Below are positions 29,289-37,894 of a stretch of DNA of 64,000 nt, piece after piece. Position 1 is the first letter of the stretch; every line of letters starts with the position of its first letter. A program made the translations under genes and the position numbers. This DNA comes from a virus: positions 1 through 64,000 of IMG/VR virus record IMGVR_UViG_3300038856_000064. One strand, written 5' to 3'. Under the pieces are notes generated by a model. It ran no database searches. It had not been told where the DNA came from and was given only the letters and a program-made list of their open reading frames with translations.

Positions 29289-29915
29289 ATGGAAGATAAA
29301 ACACTAGAAAAACCAACATTAGATGTATTGCTTGACCACAACCTACATGATCTCGTTCAGAGCATGGCATCTAAATTCAATAAATCATATGGAAAAAGAG
29401 GTATATATAGCACGATGATCACTCATGAAGATCTAGCTACCGAAGGTTATGTGGGGGTAACCGTAGCTTATCCTTCATTCAATCCCGACCTCGGAGCTAG
29501 TGACAACGTAGCACAATCATTTAGAACATACGCCTATCCGTATATCAAGAGCGCTATGCAAACTTATTGCAAAAAATTTAGTCATGCATTAAGTATTTCC
29601 GAAAAAGCTGCACGTCTACACTTTCAGGACATTACTGAGATAGGTACGATTTATATAGATCAACTAGAAGAAAATGAGGAATTCGATATACCCGTTGCGT
29701 CCGGTATAAAATTTGATAGCGATATTGAAGATTATCTTTTTATAGGATTCACAAATTTCGAACGTGAACTTATGCGTGACCATATCATCTGTGACTATTC
29801 ATTACAAGAGGTTGCGCGGCGTCATGGCTTATCAAAGTCGAGGGTAGGAGAAATTGTTCGAGACTTGACACAGCGAATGAAAGGAAGGGCCGAAAAATAT
29901 GTCCAGGATTATTAG
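29289..29915 (+). CDS. sigma-70 family sigma factor (phage late-type)
   Basis: 208 residues. A region 2-like part reads D-L-A-T-E-G-Y-V-G-V-T-V-A-Y-P-S-F, then F-R-T-Y-A-Y-P-Y-I-K-S-A-M (compare F-x-x-Y-A-x-x-x-I-R in sigma factors). A region 4-like helix-turn-helix near the end reads S-L-Q-E-V-A-R-R-H-G-L-S-K-S-R-V-G-E-I. No region 1.1. Size and layout resemble T4 gp55 and SPO1-type sigma factors that redirect host RNA polymerase to middle or late promoters. Candidate targets in this window are the TTAGTGTATNAT or GACACATAATAA motifs. Confidence 0.85.
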   Translation: MEDKTLEKPTLDVLLDHNLHDLVQSMASKFNKSYGKRGIYSTMITHEDLATEGYVGVTVAYPSFNPDLGASDNVAQSFRTYAYPYIKSAMQTYCKKFSHALSISEKAARLHFQDITEIGTIYIDQLEENEEFDIPVASGIKFDSDIEDYLFIGFTNFERELMRDHIICDYSLQEVARRHGLSKSRVGEIVRDLTQRMKGRAEKYVQDY

Positions 29916-30129
29916 TATCAGGTGTCCCAATATTGTCCATTGTGGACACATAAATGTATTCCCGGAATCAGATCTAATTGGTGAGGTTCCACTAATAGAT
30001 AAAGAGGGCGCGCGCATTCCACCGCCGCCTGTAGAAATTGATGAGAATACCTTTGTCAAATGTGAAAAATGTGGGTACCCCGTAAGTTGTGAACATGCAG
30101 TCATTTCCGATTCAAACATTAACAATTAA
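29899..30129 (+). CDS. small zinc-ribbon-like protein
   Basis: 76 residues with R-C-P-N-I-V-H-C-G-H near the start and K-C-E-K-C-G-Y...C-E-H near the end, a likely zinc site. Overlaps the sigma gene by 17 bases and the next gene as well. Confidence 0.65.
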   Translation: MSRIISIRCPNIVHCGHINVFPESDLIGEVPLIDKEGARIPPPPVEIDENTFVKCEKCGYPVSCEHAVISDSNINN

Positions 30130-30307
30130 AAAGTGTAGACGTTGTGGAACCCAATGGTGTTCTGAGCGTGTAAGTATAACTGAAATCACTCAGATTAACT
30201 TTACAAATGTTAAGGTTGCTTATTGTCTAGCATGTGCAGATAGTCTCGCTCAAGAGTCTGACGCAGATAGATCGGGATATATCCGGACAGGAAAACGGAT
30301 TCGCTGA
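30095..30307 (+). CDS. small zinc-ribbon-like protein
   Basis: About 70 residues with C-R-R-C-G near the start and C-L-A-C-A 28 residues later: a two-pair zinc ribbon. The start at ATG 30095 lies in the end of the preceding gene. Confidence 0.65.
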   Translation: MQSFPIQTLTIKKCRRCGTQWCSERVSITEITQINFTNVKVAYCLACADSLAQESDADRSGYIRTGKRIR

Positions 30308-30308
30308 T

Positions 30309-30845
30309 ATGCCAACTAGTAAAAAGTTTCTAGTAGACAACTTTGGATATAGGATTAGTCAATATCATCCAGGGGCTACTATCCAAATTGGTAAAGGCAA
30401 TACTAATGGGGGGGTGTTAATCATTCAGCCAACCAATATAATGCCAGAGCGCGATGCGATTACGGGTGCCCTCAAGAAATTCAACATGTTAGAGGATGCT
30501 TATAGGGCGACGGCTGAGATCGTTGAGGGGGTGTCCAGTAAAAATAATCGGGCATATCTAGTAGAACTAATTGATATAGTTCGTCCACGCATAGTTGTAA
30601 CGTGCGGACCCGTAGCAATGTCGATCCTGAGAAATCGCCCAGTAAAATCTTTCCGAAGTGGAAGAAAGTTTTCGATAAATAACATGCCTGACTATACATT
30701 CTTTGCCGTGACAAACCCAACCGACTATGGTTTTGCCAGAGCATCTAGAACATTAAAGGAGCGTGGAAAGGCCGAGTGGGCGCAGCTTTCAAAACTTTAT
30801 GATGAGCTAAAACAAAAAGCAGAAAAGGCTCGCTGGGCGCTCTGA
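30309..30845 (+). CDS. uracil-DNA glycosylase-fold protein
   Basis: 178 residues. V-L-I-I-Q-P-T-N-I-M-P-E-R-D, then I-V-R-P-R-I-V-V-T-C-G-P-V-A-M follow the UDG superfamily pattern (L-x-x-x-x-P near motif 1 and the I-x-x-x-x-P-x-x-x-x-x-x-G strand). The iron-sulphur cysteines of family 4/5 enzymes are not visible, and the activating residue is unclear. It may be a glycosylase or an inactive relative. Start set at ATG 30309, 1 base after the previous stop. Confidence 0.55.
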   Translation: MPTSKKFLVDNFGYRISQYHPGATIQIGKGNTNGGVLIIQPTNIMPERDAITGALKKFNMLEDAYRATAEIVEGVSSKNNRAYLVELIDIVRPRIVVTCGPVAMSILRNRPVKSFRSGRKFSINNMPDYTFFAVTNPTDYGFARASRTLKERGKAEWAQLSKLYDELKQKAEKARWAL

Positions 30846-30888
30846 TTGTGGTATACTACCTAGTCAAGGTTAAAATAAGACAAGTAAT

Positions 30889-31863
30889 ATGCTAGAAAAT
30901 GTTGTAGGACAGGATAGGGCTAAGAAAGCCCTCACTCTCTTGACCCATGGGTATAAGCGTAGGGGTTATATCCCACCCATCGGTATTTTTGGCGGCAGCG
31001 GGTTGGGGAAGACTCACCTAACACAATCTTGGGCTGACGAGATTGGCGCCAAAATGATTTATATGAATGGCACAGCCATCAAGGATTCGCTAGCCTTCAG
31101 GGGATTCTTTCAAGAGGCTAGGGAGAATCAATCAAATTATTATCTAATCTTTATGGATGAGTGTCATGGCCTACCACGAAAGATCCAAGAGAATCTACTC
31201 TCTGTGCTGGAGCATCCAGCAATTCTCTGTACGGTAGCCCCTAAGGATATGGGATTAGTCCTTACCGTAGATGGGCGGCGCTATATTAATAAGGGCGACG
31301 TTATGCGTGAGGAACTTCCAAACAATATGTCATTCGTCCTAGCGACAACGGACCCAGCGAAACTGAAGGACCCGATCCTGAATCGCCTACGCAAGATTGA
31401 CCTATCCCCTTATACTCTAGATGACAAAATCAAAATTGCCATGATGCATCTAGAAAGTGAGGGCGTAAAAACTAACGAAACCGTTTATCGTGCACTTGCG
31501 GAGCGGTCACGAAACATTAGGCACTTAAAAATCCAATTGTGTGACACATATTCAGATATTCATACCCTCTATGGATCTGGCCCAGGAGATAATATGAATG
31601 TTCTAGATGATATGCTAGGGATTGATCCTGACGGAGCAACCGAGCAAGATAAAGACTATCTCGAATATCTGTCTGAGCATCCAACTGTTGGTTTAGACAC
31701 AATGGCTGGCAAACTGCGTATCGACAAACAAGAGATTATGAAACACGTAGAGCCGTTCCTTCTTGACAAGGGGTGGGTTGCAATTACGGGGCGCGGTCGT
31801 AAACTAACAGATGCTGGCTTCAAGAAAGTCATAGGAGATGATTATGTTGGAACCAGCGACTGA
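30889..31863 (+). CDS. RuvB-like AAA+ ATPase
   Basis: 324 residues. Walker A G-G-S-G-L-G-K-T-H, Walker B I-F-M-D-E-C-H, an arginine-rich sensor region I-L-N-R-L-R-K, and a C-terminal winged helix I-D-K-Q-E-I...P-F-L-L-D-K-G-W-V...T-x-R-G-R-x-L-T like bacterial RuvB. It would drive Holliday junction branch migration, but no RuvA or RuvC is nearby. A loader-type role is an alternative. A TATACT (30853) lies upstream. Confidence 0.85.
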   Translation: MLENVVGQDRAKKALTLLTHGYKRRGYIPPIGIFGGSGLGKTHLTQSWADEIGAKMIYMNGTAIKDSLAFRGFFQEARENQSNYYLIFMDECHGLPRKIQENLLSVLEHPAILCTVAPKDMGLVLTVDGRRYINKGDVMREELPNNMSFVLATTDPAKLKDPILNRLRKIDLSPYTLDDKIKIAMMHLESEGVKTNETVYRALAERSRNIRHLKIQLCDTYSDIHTLYGSGPGDNMNVLDDMLGIDPDGATEQDKDYLEYLSEHPTVGLDTMAGKLRIDKQEIMKHVEPFLLDKGWVAITGRGRKLTDAGFKKVIGDDYVGTSD

Positions 31864-32593
31864 GCAGGCTCGCGCTGGAGAAATAGCCAGCGAAGCTATC
31901 AATCTTGCCAAAGAACTAACTCGATCTGCATACGACGGTCTCGCTCTAGACAAAGAGGTCGAAACTTTTATACGTGACTCTGGTGGAAGACCAGCCCTAA
32001 AAGGATATCATCCAGGTTTTGCAGACAAGCCCTACGAGTGGACAATATGTCTAGCTGTAGATAACGACGTGGTACATGGAGTGCCTGACAAGCAAGTCGA
32101 TCCAACACAACTCATAACAGTTGATTTGGTCGTAGAGTATGGCGGCTGGTTTGCCGATACGGCGCGCACCTTTACTCACAGTGGTGACAGCACTAGACAA
32201 GAGTTTGTCAAAAACTCTCTTAGGATTTTTAACACAGCTATGGATATGATAGGACCCAATCTAGACATAGGATTGTATGGGGGGATGGTTGAGGTCGCAT
32301 CGAAGATGTGTAGGTACGGAGTGATAAAAGAATATTGTGGACATGGAATCAATCAGGCTATTCACACAGAACCACAAATCTTAAACTACGGACGTTCTGA
32401 CGGTAGTGTATTTCAAGCTGGCAATTCTTATGCAGTTGAGCCGGTACTGTCTATAGATAAAGAATATGTCTTAAACGACATACTCGATGATGGCTATTCT
32501 ATCACAGCTAACTGCCTCGTTTCCCATAATGAGGATACTATTTTTGTTTCTCCGAGAGGAATAGTTAATTTAACCGGTAAAAAATATGAGTGA
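31844..32593 (+). CDS. map: methionine aminopeptidase (type I)
   Basis: 249 residues. The metal ligands D (T-V-D-L-V-V), D (F-A-D-T-A-R-T-F), H (C-G-H-G-I), E (V-E-P-V) and E (S-H-N-E-D-T) appear in canonical order. It removes N-terminal Met from new proteins. Length fits the family. I choose ATG 31844 with AGGAGATG upstream rather than 31838. The gene overlaps the RuvB-like end and the deformylase start, so aminopeptidase and deformylase are co-translated. Confidence 0.95.
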   Translation: MLEPATEQARAGEIASEAINLAKELTRSAYDGLALDKEVETFIRDSGGRPALKGYHPGFADKPYEWTICLAVDNDVVHGVPDKQVDPTQLITVDLVVEYGGWFADTARTFTHSGDSTRQEFVKNSLRIFNTAMDMIGPNLDIGLYGGMVEVASKMCRYGVIKEYCGHGINQAIHTEPQILNYGRSDGSVFQAGNSYAVEPVLSIDKEYVLNDILDDGYSITANCLVSHNEDTIFVSPRGIVNLTGKKYE

Positions 32594-33143
32594 TGACAAA
32601 AAAGAGGTCGTGGAAGAACCAAAGTTTCGTCTACGTACGATAGTTGCTGATCAAGACGTAATAGATCTGCGTAAGCCAAGTGAAGAGGTGACGCTATCTA
32701 TAGGAGACAACAGTGGAAATGCATATCCAGATGGCGAGACTAATGAACTCATTCAAGCCCTAAAGGATTATGTGACCGAGCATGAGGGGCTGGGGATGGC
32801 AGCAGTACAACTAGGTGTGCACAAGCGGCTATTCGTTATGCGGCGCCCATTCAATAGTGATAAACTTCTAGTTGTTATCAATCCAAAAATTTTACGTACT
32901 AATGGCAAGTCAACCAAATCCGAGGGTTGTTTTTCAATTCCAGATCTTCCAGGTAGACCTATGATTACTCGCGCGAGTATGATTTGGGTTAACTTTACAG
33001 ACGAGTCTGGAGTTGAATATAAAGACGAGATGTTAGTTGGTATGGATGCGCGAATCTTTCAACATGAGTATGAGCATCTCGAAGGCAACTTACTAATCGA
33101 TAAGACTCGATATGGAAATTTTAAAGGTTGGGCTGCATTTTAA
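32586..33143 (+). CDS. def: peptide deformylase
   Basis: 185 residues. All three motifs are present: G-L-G-M-A-A-V-Q-L-G (GxGxAAxQ), E-G-C-F-S (EGCxS) and H-E-Y-E-H (HExxH). It removes formyl groups from nascent N-termini before methionine aminopeptidase acts. It lacks the long C-terminal extension of bacterial PDF, as do known phage enzymes. It has an N-terminal extension of about 15 residues (MSDDKKEVVEEP). Confidence 0.95.
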   Translation: MSDDKKEVVEEPKFRLRTIVADQDVIDLRKPSEEVTLSIGDNSGNAYPDGETNELIQALKDYVTEHEGLGMAAVQLGVHKRLFVMRRPFNSDKLLVVINPKILRTNGKSTKSEGCFSIPDLPGRPMITRASMIWVNFTDESGVEYKDEMLVGMDARIFQHEYEHLEGNLLIDKTRYGNFKGWAAF

Positions 33144-33190
33144 ATATTGCGCATTAGCGCCCTTATCTTACTATTATATGGAGTAATTAT

Positions 33191-33910
33191 TTGAATAAGA
33201 AACCAAAGAGGTCTTCCACAGAAGATGTAGGACTAAGATCACAGGTTCAGGCACGGTCACGTAACCAAAGTTCTTATCTAGAGAGCATGCAAAATAATAC
33301 GTTTACGTTTGGCGTAGGACATGCGGGTACGGGTAAAACTTTCTTGGCAGCATGGCAAGCCATGCTTGATCTGCTAGATGAAAATAATAAAATCAGAAGA
33401 ATTGTAGTAGTTAGACCTGTTATAGGTAATAAATTTGGAGAGTCTATTGGTGCATTACCTGGAAGCATCATGGAAAAAATGATACCTTATGGGTCCAGCG
33501 TAATAGATAACTTGCTGGCATTTGTCAATAGAGAAGCTATCAGTAGAATGATCGAAGATGGTACTATCGAATTTATTCCACTAACTTTACTCAGGGGACG
33601 TAGCTTAAATAACGCCTTCATCATCGTCGAGGAAGCACAAAATATAAAGAAGGAAAGCAAGGGTGTTTATATGGTGATGAGTCGTCTAGGTGCCAATTCC
33701 AAAATGGTCTTTAATGGTGACTTAGCTCAGTCAGATTTAATAGATAAAACTCAATCAGCACTATTAGAGGCTGTGGAGCTTTTGAAACAGGAGCCCCAGA
33801 TTAAGGATGTCGGAATTGTTGAGTTATACGATCGTGAAGATATTCAGAGACATCCGCGACTTTATGAAATAATGGAACGGTTCGGAGAGGTTGATGATAA
33901 CCCCTTTTAG
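33191..33910 (+). CDS. phoH: PhoH-like ATPase
   Basis: 239 residues from a TTG codon behind TATGGAGTAATTA. Walker A G-H-A-G-T-G-K-T, Walker B F-I-I-V-E-E-A-Q-N, and F-N-G-D-L-A-Q-S-D match PhoH. The family is widespread in marine and other tailed phages. Predicted RNA helicase or nuclease-associated ATPase. Confidence 0.92.
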   Translation: MNKKPKRSSTEDVGLRSQVQARSRNQSSYLESMQNNTFTFGVGHAGTGKTFLAAWQAMLDLLDENNKIRRIVVVRPVIGNKFGESIGALPGSIMEKMIPYGSSVIDNLLAFVNREAISRMIEDGTIEFIPLTLLRGRSLNNAFIIVEEAQNIKKESKGVYMVMSRLGANSKMVFNGDLAQSDLIDKTQSALLEAVELLKQEPQIKDVGIVELYDREDIQRHPRLYEIMERFGEVDDNPF

Positions 33911-33918
33911 TGTATCAT
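33907..33918 (+). promoter_or_regulatory. TTAGTG-TATCAT motif
   Basis: TTAGTGTATCAT includes the phoH stop codon TAG. A possible -35 TTGATG lies 16 bases upstream. It precedes the structural-type region that starts at 33939. Confidence 0.6.
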
Positions 33919-33938
33919 AATACGGAGGAATGATTTAT

Positions 33939-34511
33939 ATGGCAACACTTAAAATTTGCGACTGGCTTAAAGAAAGGCTGGGTAAAGACGATGAGACATT
34001 TATCGTCACTGTCGGAGAATATGAATTCGAGGTGGGACAGAAAGGTAGGGATGCTCTCATGAAGCAACTAGAGAGTGAAAATGCACCGAATACACCCCAA
34101 ATAATTGAGCGTGTCGTAGCCAAGGATGCACCCCCACCAACGCTTCAGGCGGCTCCTCCTGGTGTCCAGGTTCAGGTAGACGATGACCCGTTTGACTCGG
34201 GGCCAAGCTCAATGCCAACCCCACCACAAGCGGCACCCCAATCCGAAATAAGGCCAGAAGATATTATAGAAATCCCTGACGACGTCCGACGCCCATTTAA
34301 AAAGCCATCCAAGTCACAGTCTGAGCGTGTCATAGAAGACGCTAAGGTATTTAACGAGGGTACACTTCCGTCTCTCACTATGGGGGCATCAGAGCAACGC
34401 GATGCCTTACGTAAGCTAAAAGAACAAGAGGAAGTTCAGAACGAAATAGTCCGTCGTAAAGCGCGACGGGGCATAAGAGTAAACTTTGATAATGAGTATG
34501 GTGGGAGATAA
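33939..34511 (+). CDS. hypothetical proline-rich protein
   Basis: 190 residues. A small folded N-terminal part (MATLKICDWLKERLGKD), a long Pro/Ala/Gln/Asp-rich disordered middle (about 60-110), then a charged helical end. GGAGGAATGATTTAT precedes ATG 33939. Possibly a scaffold- or tail-associated protein. Confidence 0.65.
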   Translation: MATLKICDWLKERLGKDDETFIVTVGEYEFEVGQKGRDALMKQLESENAPNTPQIIERVVAKDAPPPTLQAAPPGVQVQVDDDPFDSGPSSMPTPPQAAPQSEIRPEDIIEIPDDVRRPFKKPSKSQSERVIEDAKVFNEGTLPSLTMGASEQRDALRKLKEQEEVQNEIVRRKARRGIRVNFDNEYGGR

Positions 34512-34514
34512 TAG

Positions 34515-34973
34515 ATGAATAAGCTACTAATGTTTTCTTTTCTAGGTGTTGCCCTGATGCTACCTAGCTGTTCTGCTGTCCAAAATGCTAGAGACTCCCT
34601 GGCAGAAATGTCACAAGAGGACTATAGCGAATTAACCAGTAATGTTTCAGATGCCAGCGCTATTGCTGGAGAAAGACTCAAAAACCTACTAGATGAAAAT
34701 CAGGTAGAGATTGCCCTTTTGGTAACTCAGGAATTGTTCACAGCTATTGAAAAAGATTCTCTAGATGCCGCCGATCTCGTCAAGGGAGTTGTGGATCAGT
34801 ATGGTTTGCGACTTGGCTTAAATGAGGAACAACTAGGATATATCAGGGACGCGGCTAAGATCATTGACGCAGCCGTAGGACAGATTAGTCTTGGAATCGA
34901 TGGTGAGTTAACCTTACGCGAGAAGGGATTGCTGTTAGCACTACTTGCGGGAATTCACTCTGGACTGCAATGA
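34515..34973 (+). CDS. predicted lipoprotein
   Basis: 152 residues. Signal MNKLLMFSFLGVALMLPSC with lipobox L-P-S-C. Helical remainder. ATAGATG start 4 bases after the previous stop. Part of a group with lipoproteins at 35531 and 43450. Confidence 0.75.
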   Translation: MNKLLMFSFLGVALMLPSCSAVQNARDSLAEMSQEDYSELTSNVSDASAIAGERLKNLLDENQVEIALLVTQELFTAIEKDSLDAADLVKGVVDQYGLRLGLNEEQLGYIRDAAKIIDAAVGQISLGIDGELTLREKGLLLALLAGIHSGLQ

Positions 34974-35347
34974 TTAATGCGTGGTTCAATGAGCGTGGAT
35001 ATAGATTCACCACCCCCAGGGGAGAGGGAAAGTTTGCTTATGAACTCCCATCAGCCACAGTAGACAATGCCGCCGCCCTTTATGCATCTAGATGGATGGT
35101 TTTAAATCAAATGATGGATGCTATTAAAAACTCTGGAGAGGATACAAAGGGACAAGATATTACCTTGTATACGGACGGTCGCCTGATAGAGGAGCTTCGT
35201 GGAGACATAAAGCCCGAAACCTCTTATGCAAGATCATCCCTATATTATTTTATAACATATGATTACGTTTATTTTAGGCGTATCATTTTAGAAAAGTGTA
35301 CGACTTCTACAATAGATGGTAAATTAAGTGAAGCAATTAGCGCTTAG
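34970..35347 (+). CDS. hypothetical protein
   Basis: 125 residues, ATGA overlap with the lipoprotein. Aromatic-rich C-terminal half (YARSSLYYFITYDYVYF). Unrecognised. Confidence 0.7.
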   Translation: MINAWFNERGYRFTTPRGEGKFAYELPSATVDNAAALYASRWMVLNQMMDAIKNSGEDTKGQDITLYTDGRLIEELRGDIKPETSYARSSLYYFITYDYVYFRRIILEKCTTSTIDGKLSEAISA

Positions 35348-35534
35348 TGATGCAGAGCAACTAGACAAGATGATTATAAGATATGGAGAATTTAGTCACA
35401 AGCTTTTAGATCCAGAACTTCCTCATCACGAGAAGCAGTCAATAAATATAGCGTTACTAATGCTTAAAGAACTCATAACAAATAAACTGCGAGATGTAAA
35501 AAGACCGTATCGTGGGAAGGGTCATTACGAATGA
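35328..35534 (+). CDS. small hypothetical helical protein
   Basis: 68 residues from GTG 35328, inside the end of the preceding gene. Helical and charged. Start uncertain. Confidence 0.55.
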   Translation: MKQLALSDAEQLDKMIIRYGEFSHKLLDPELPHHEKQSINIALLMLKELITNKLRDVKRPYRGKGHYE

Positions 35535-36025
35535 AATCAATCTTTATAACGCTGATTCTATTACTTCTGAGTAGCTGTAGTCTTTTTGAGAAAACACCGC
35601 AGAGTGTTGTGGATGGACAGCGAGCAGTTTACCAGGGTGTTATTGCTGCCGAAGAAAACATCAATGTGATAATTGATAGATATATACGAGACTGTAAGGC
35701 AACTGTTACTTATCATGAGAATTTTATATTTGAACCAAAGATCGATTCTATTCGTTTAGATCCGAGTCTTAGCAAAGAAGAAAAATCATTACAAATTACA
35801 GAGCTTGAGCGCGAACGCCAAAAGAAGCTTGATTCAACCTTTGCATCTATAGAAAAAATTGGTGAGGATATGCGAGCCAAGGCTTTACAAAACCTCACTA
35901 TCACTAAAAAGTTAGTCACATCAATTTATAACTATATGTCAACAAGTCCGATTGAAATTGATAACTTAGAGTTCTGGATTGAAAAACTCAAACAAGTATC
36001 AGAGAAATATACAGATGGACAATAA
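35531..36025 (+). CDS. predicted lipoprotein with coiled coil
   Basis: 164 residues. Signal MKSIFITLILLLLSSC with lipobox L-S-S-C. Long charged helix at about 75-120 (SKEEKSLQITELERERQKKLDS). The layout (outer-membrane anchor, periplasmic coiled coil) resembles an o-spanin, though it is long and sits apart from the lysis candidates. Confidence 0.75.
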   Translation: MKSIFITLILLLLSSCSLFEKTPQSVVDGQRAVYQGVIAAEENINVIIDRYIRDCKATVTYHENFIFEPKIDSIRLDPSLSKEEKSLQITELERERQKKLDSTFASIEKIGEDMRAKALQNLTITKKLVTSIYNYMSTSPIEIDNLEFWIEKLKQVSEKYTDGQ

Positions 36026-36287
36026 GGATATTAGAGAAGTACTTACTGCGCTTCTAACAAGTATTGCCGCTAAAGCACGACAAGACGCGCTAGCGGGTCA
36101 GTCAGATATAGGATCTATCTTTAGCCAAGATGGAGAAAACTTAAAGAGTCTTAACGCACAGGCTGTAGAAGATGCCATTGTCAATATCAAAAAGGCAACG
36201 GCAACGAAGGAAGGCGCAAGGCGCCTTATAAATGGTATTATGGTAGTAGCAAAAGTGGCAGCCAAAGCTGCCCTCCCACCGGCATGA
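36015..36287 (+). CDS. small hypothetical protein
   Basis: 90 residues, alanine-rich and helical, with a hydrophobic end (LINGIMVVAKVAAKAALPPA). Overlaps the lipoprotein by 11 bases. Confidence 0.65.
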   Translation: MDNKDIREVLTALLTSIAAKARQDALAGQSDIGSIFSQDGENLKSLNAQAVEDAIVNIKKATATKEGARRLINGIMVVAKVAAKAALPPA

Positions 36288-36466
36288 ACAATTACGAAGA
36301 AGAAGATCTGAACGAAAAAGAAGACCGTAAGAAGCGGTATCAACGTAGACGAGGTCACGTACCAACAGGTGCGCCTGACGACTCGCCACGTCACAAACGT
36401 CGACCCCCCTATAAACGCGAAAATATCCAGTGGGATGATGAGGAGTGGCTCGATGAACTTGAATAG
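36284..36466 (+). CDS. small highly charged protein
   Basis: 60 residues, alternating acidic and basic blocks (EEEDLNEKEDRKKRYQRRRGH ... WDDEEWLDELE). No fold recognised. ATGA overlap. Confidence 0.65.
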   Translation: MNNYEEEDLNEKEDRKKRYQRRRGHVPTGAPDDSPRHKRRPPYKRENIQWDDEEWLDELE

Positions 36467-36480
36467 ATGAGAGCGTAAGC

Positions 36481-37293
36481 GTGAATAAGAAATTACTAGT
36501 GTGGTATATTGTTGCGTTTTTCGGCATAAGTACACTCTTCGTTACGAGACCAGGTCCGGCTATCGTGCCAGCACAAACGTTCGAGCCCCTCGTTATAGAA
36601 ACTTCGGCGCTTGAAAGAGGACGACAAGCTACATTTGATATGTATAAGCCAGGCGTCAATTCTGGAACTGCTGTTCTTATAAGCAGAATAAGGGATGGGG
36701 ACGAATGGCTCTATAGGGCTATGACTGCGTATCATGTAATTAGTGACATAGAGGACGATGCCACCTTTAGGGGAATACTTACATTCCAACCAAGTTTTCA
36801 TGGAGAACCGCTTATTCTAGATGTGGAGCATATTGGGGTAGGCCAAACACTTCCGGCATATGATTGGGCAACAGTAGAATTTAGACATGGTACACTATTA
36901 CAATGTGCAGATGTTGCAACTCGTGCAGACTTTATAAACGTTAAGTCATTCGAAACTATTTACGCAGTAGGATGTGCTGCCTCCTTTGGTCAGCAACTAA
37001 GAGAGGGAATAATCAGTTCAACACACAATCATCATGTCTCAACACCATCATATCCCCATAGGCAATGGAATACTTCCCCCAGGAACTTTTTTAAGGTTTC
37101 ATTCCCTATCTGGTACGGAGACTCGGGCGGTCCCGTTTTTACAAAACATGGTAAGGTAATAGGGATCATAAACGCCTTCACCATTGGCGGGGGCTTCCAG
37201 GCTCCACTTACTCACAGCGGTGTATCTGTGAAGATTCATACCATAAGGGAATTCGTGTCTGTCAATAAGGATTTTTTCAAAGTAGAGAATTAG
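36481..37293 (+). CDS. trypsin-like serine protease with N-terminal anchor
   Basis: 270 residues from GTG. An N-terminal hydrophobic segment (LLVWYIVAFFGISTLFV) then a chymotrypsin-type domain with the triad T-A-Y-H-V, A-Y-D-W-A-T-V-E-F and G-D-S-G-G-P-V-F. The enzyme would be periplasmic or membrane-anchored. Capsid maturation proteases of tailed phages are usually of other folds, so a role in the envelope is more likely. It sits among lipoproteins and before the fibre genes. Confidence 0.85.
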   Translation: MNKKLLVWYIVAFFGISTLFVTRPGPAIVPAQTFEPLVIETSALERGRQATFDMYKPGVNSGTAVLISRIRDGDEWLYRAMTAYHVISDIEDDATFRGILTFQPSFHGEPLILDVEHIGVGQTLPAYDWATVEFRHGTLLQCADVATRADFINVKSFETIYAVGCAASFGQQLREGIISSTHNHHVSTPSYPHRQWNTSPRNFFKVSFPIWYGDSGGPVFTKHGKVIGIINAFTIGGGFQAPLTHSGVSVKIHTIREFVSVNKDFFKVEN

Positions 37294-37294
37294 A

Positions 37295-37534
37295 ATGGAA
37301 TTAAATGAAGAGATTTGGGGCTTGATTAGCTCCACTGTAGGTATTTCAGAGGATGCTAAAAAGGCTTTGCATGCACAGATTATGCGCCTAATAGAACAGT
37401 CAAAGGCATCGCCAGTTGGTAGGAAGATGGGTGTAGCAGTGATGACCCAGGAGGCATCTTTATCCGCAGATAAGGTAGCCTCGGATCGTAGAAACAAGCC
37501 GTTGGCTGGTGATGCAAAGCCGAAAACCCTATAA
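37295..37534 (+). CDS. small hypothetical protein
   Basis: 79 residues, helical N-terminal half, Lys/Asp-rich tail. 1-base gap after the protease. Unknown. Confidence 0.7.
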   Translation: MELNEEIWGLISSTVGISEDAKKALHAQIMRLIEQSKASPVGRKMGVAVMTQEASLSADKVASDRRNKPLAGDAKPKTL

Positions 37535-37830
37535 TGTTTAAATGGTTGAGTAAGCTTAAAATCTGGAAGAGGTCTAGTAGTACTCCTCCAGAAATCACAA
37601 CATACGATTATGGGCGTTACGTATACAAACCAGTAGCTCAACGTGCCCTCTCTGAGGTCATGGGTATGAGTCAAACCGAGCTTGTAAATAGGATGACGAA
37701 TGGCGGCATGGAGGTTTATCTTAACGAAGATAGTCTCGACGTGACTCACTTAGTGCTGAGGTTGGAGTCGGGTAGCTATGAGGTTTGGGTGCCCGAACTA
37801 TCTAAGATCTGGCGCTTTTTCATACTGTAG
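37534..37830 (+). CDS. hypothetical protein
   Basis: 98 residues, basic start (MFKWLSKLKIWKR), mixed fold, ending IWRFFIL. TAATG junction. Unknown. Confidence 0.7.
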   Translation: MFKWLSKLKIWKRSSSTPPEITTYDYGRYVYKPVAQRALSEVMGMSQTELVNRMTNGGMEVYLNEDSLDVTHLVLRLESGSYEVWVPELSKIWRFFIL

Positions 37831-37841
37831 TAGGATTCCTT

Positions 37842-37853
37842 TTAGTGTATCAT
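37842..37853 (+). promoter_or_regulatory. TTAGTG-TATCAT motif before fibre genes
   Basis: TTTTAGTGTATCATAGAG lies in the gap after 37830, with a leader of about 35 bases containing AAGAGG before the GTG at 37895. No clear -35. Confidence 0.6.
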
Positions 37854-37894
37854 AGAGACTGACAAGTTTCAATGTAACAGTAAGAGGTAAAAGC

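Noticed and set aside
35531-36025. o-spanin of a two-component pair
   Set aside because: The lipoprotein and coiled coil fit, but there is no i-spanin gene overlapping or next to it, and the protein at 43450 explains spanin function better.
36481-37293. Capsid maturation protease
   Set aside because: The chymotrypsin fold plus an N-terminal membrane segment and lipoprotein neighbours point to the envelope. No capsid genes are nearby.
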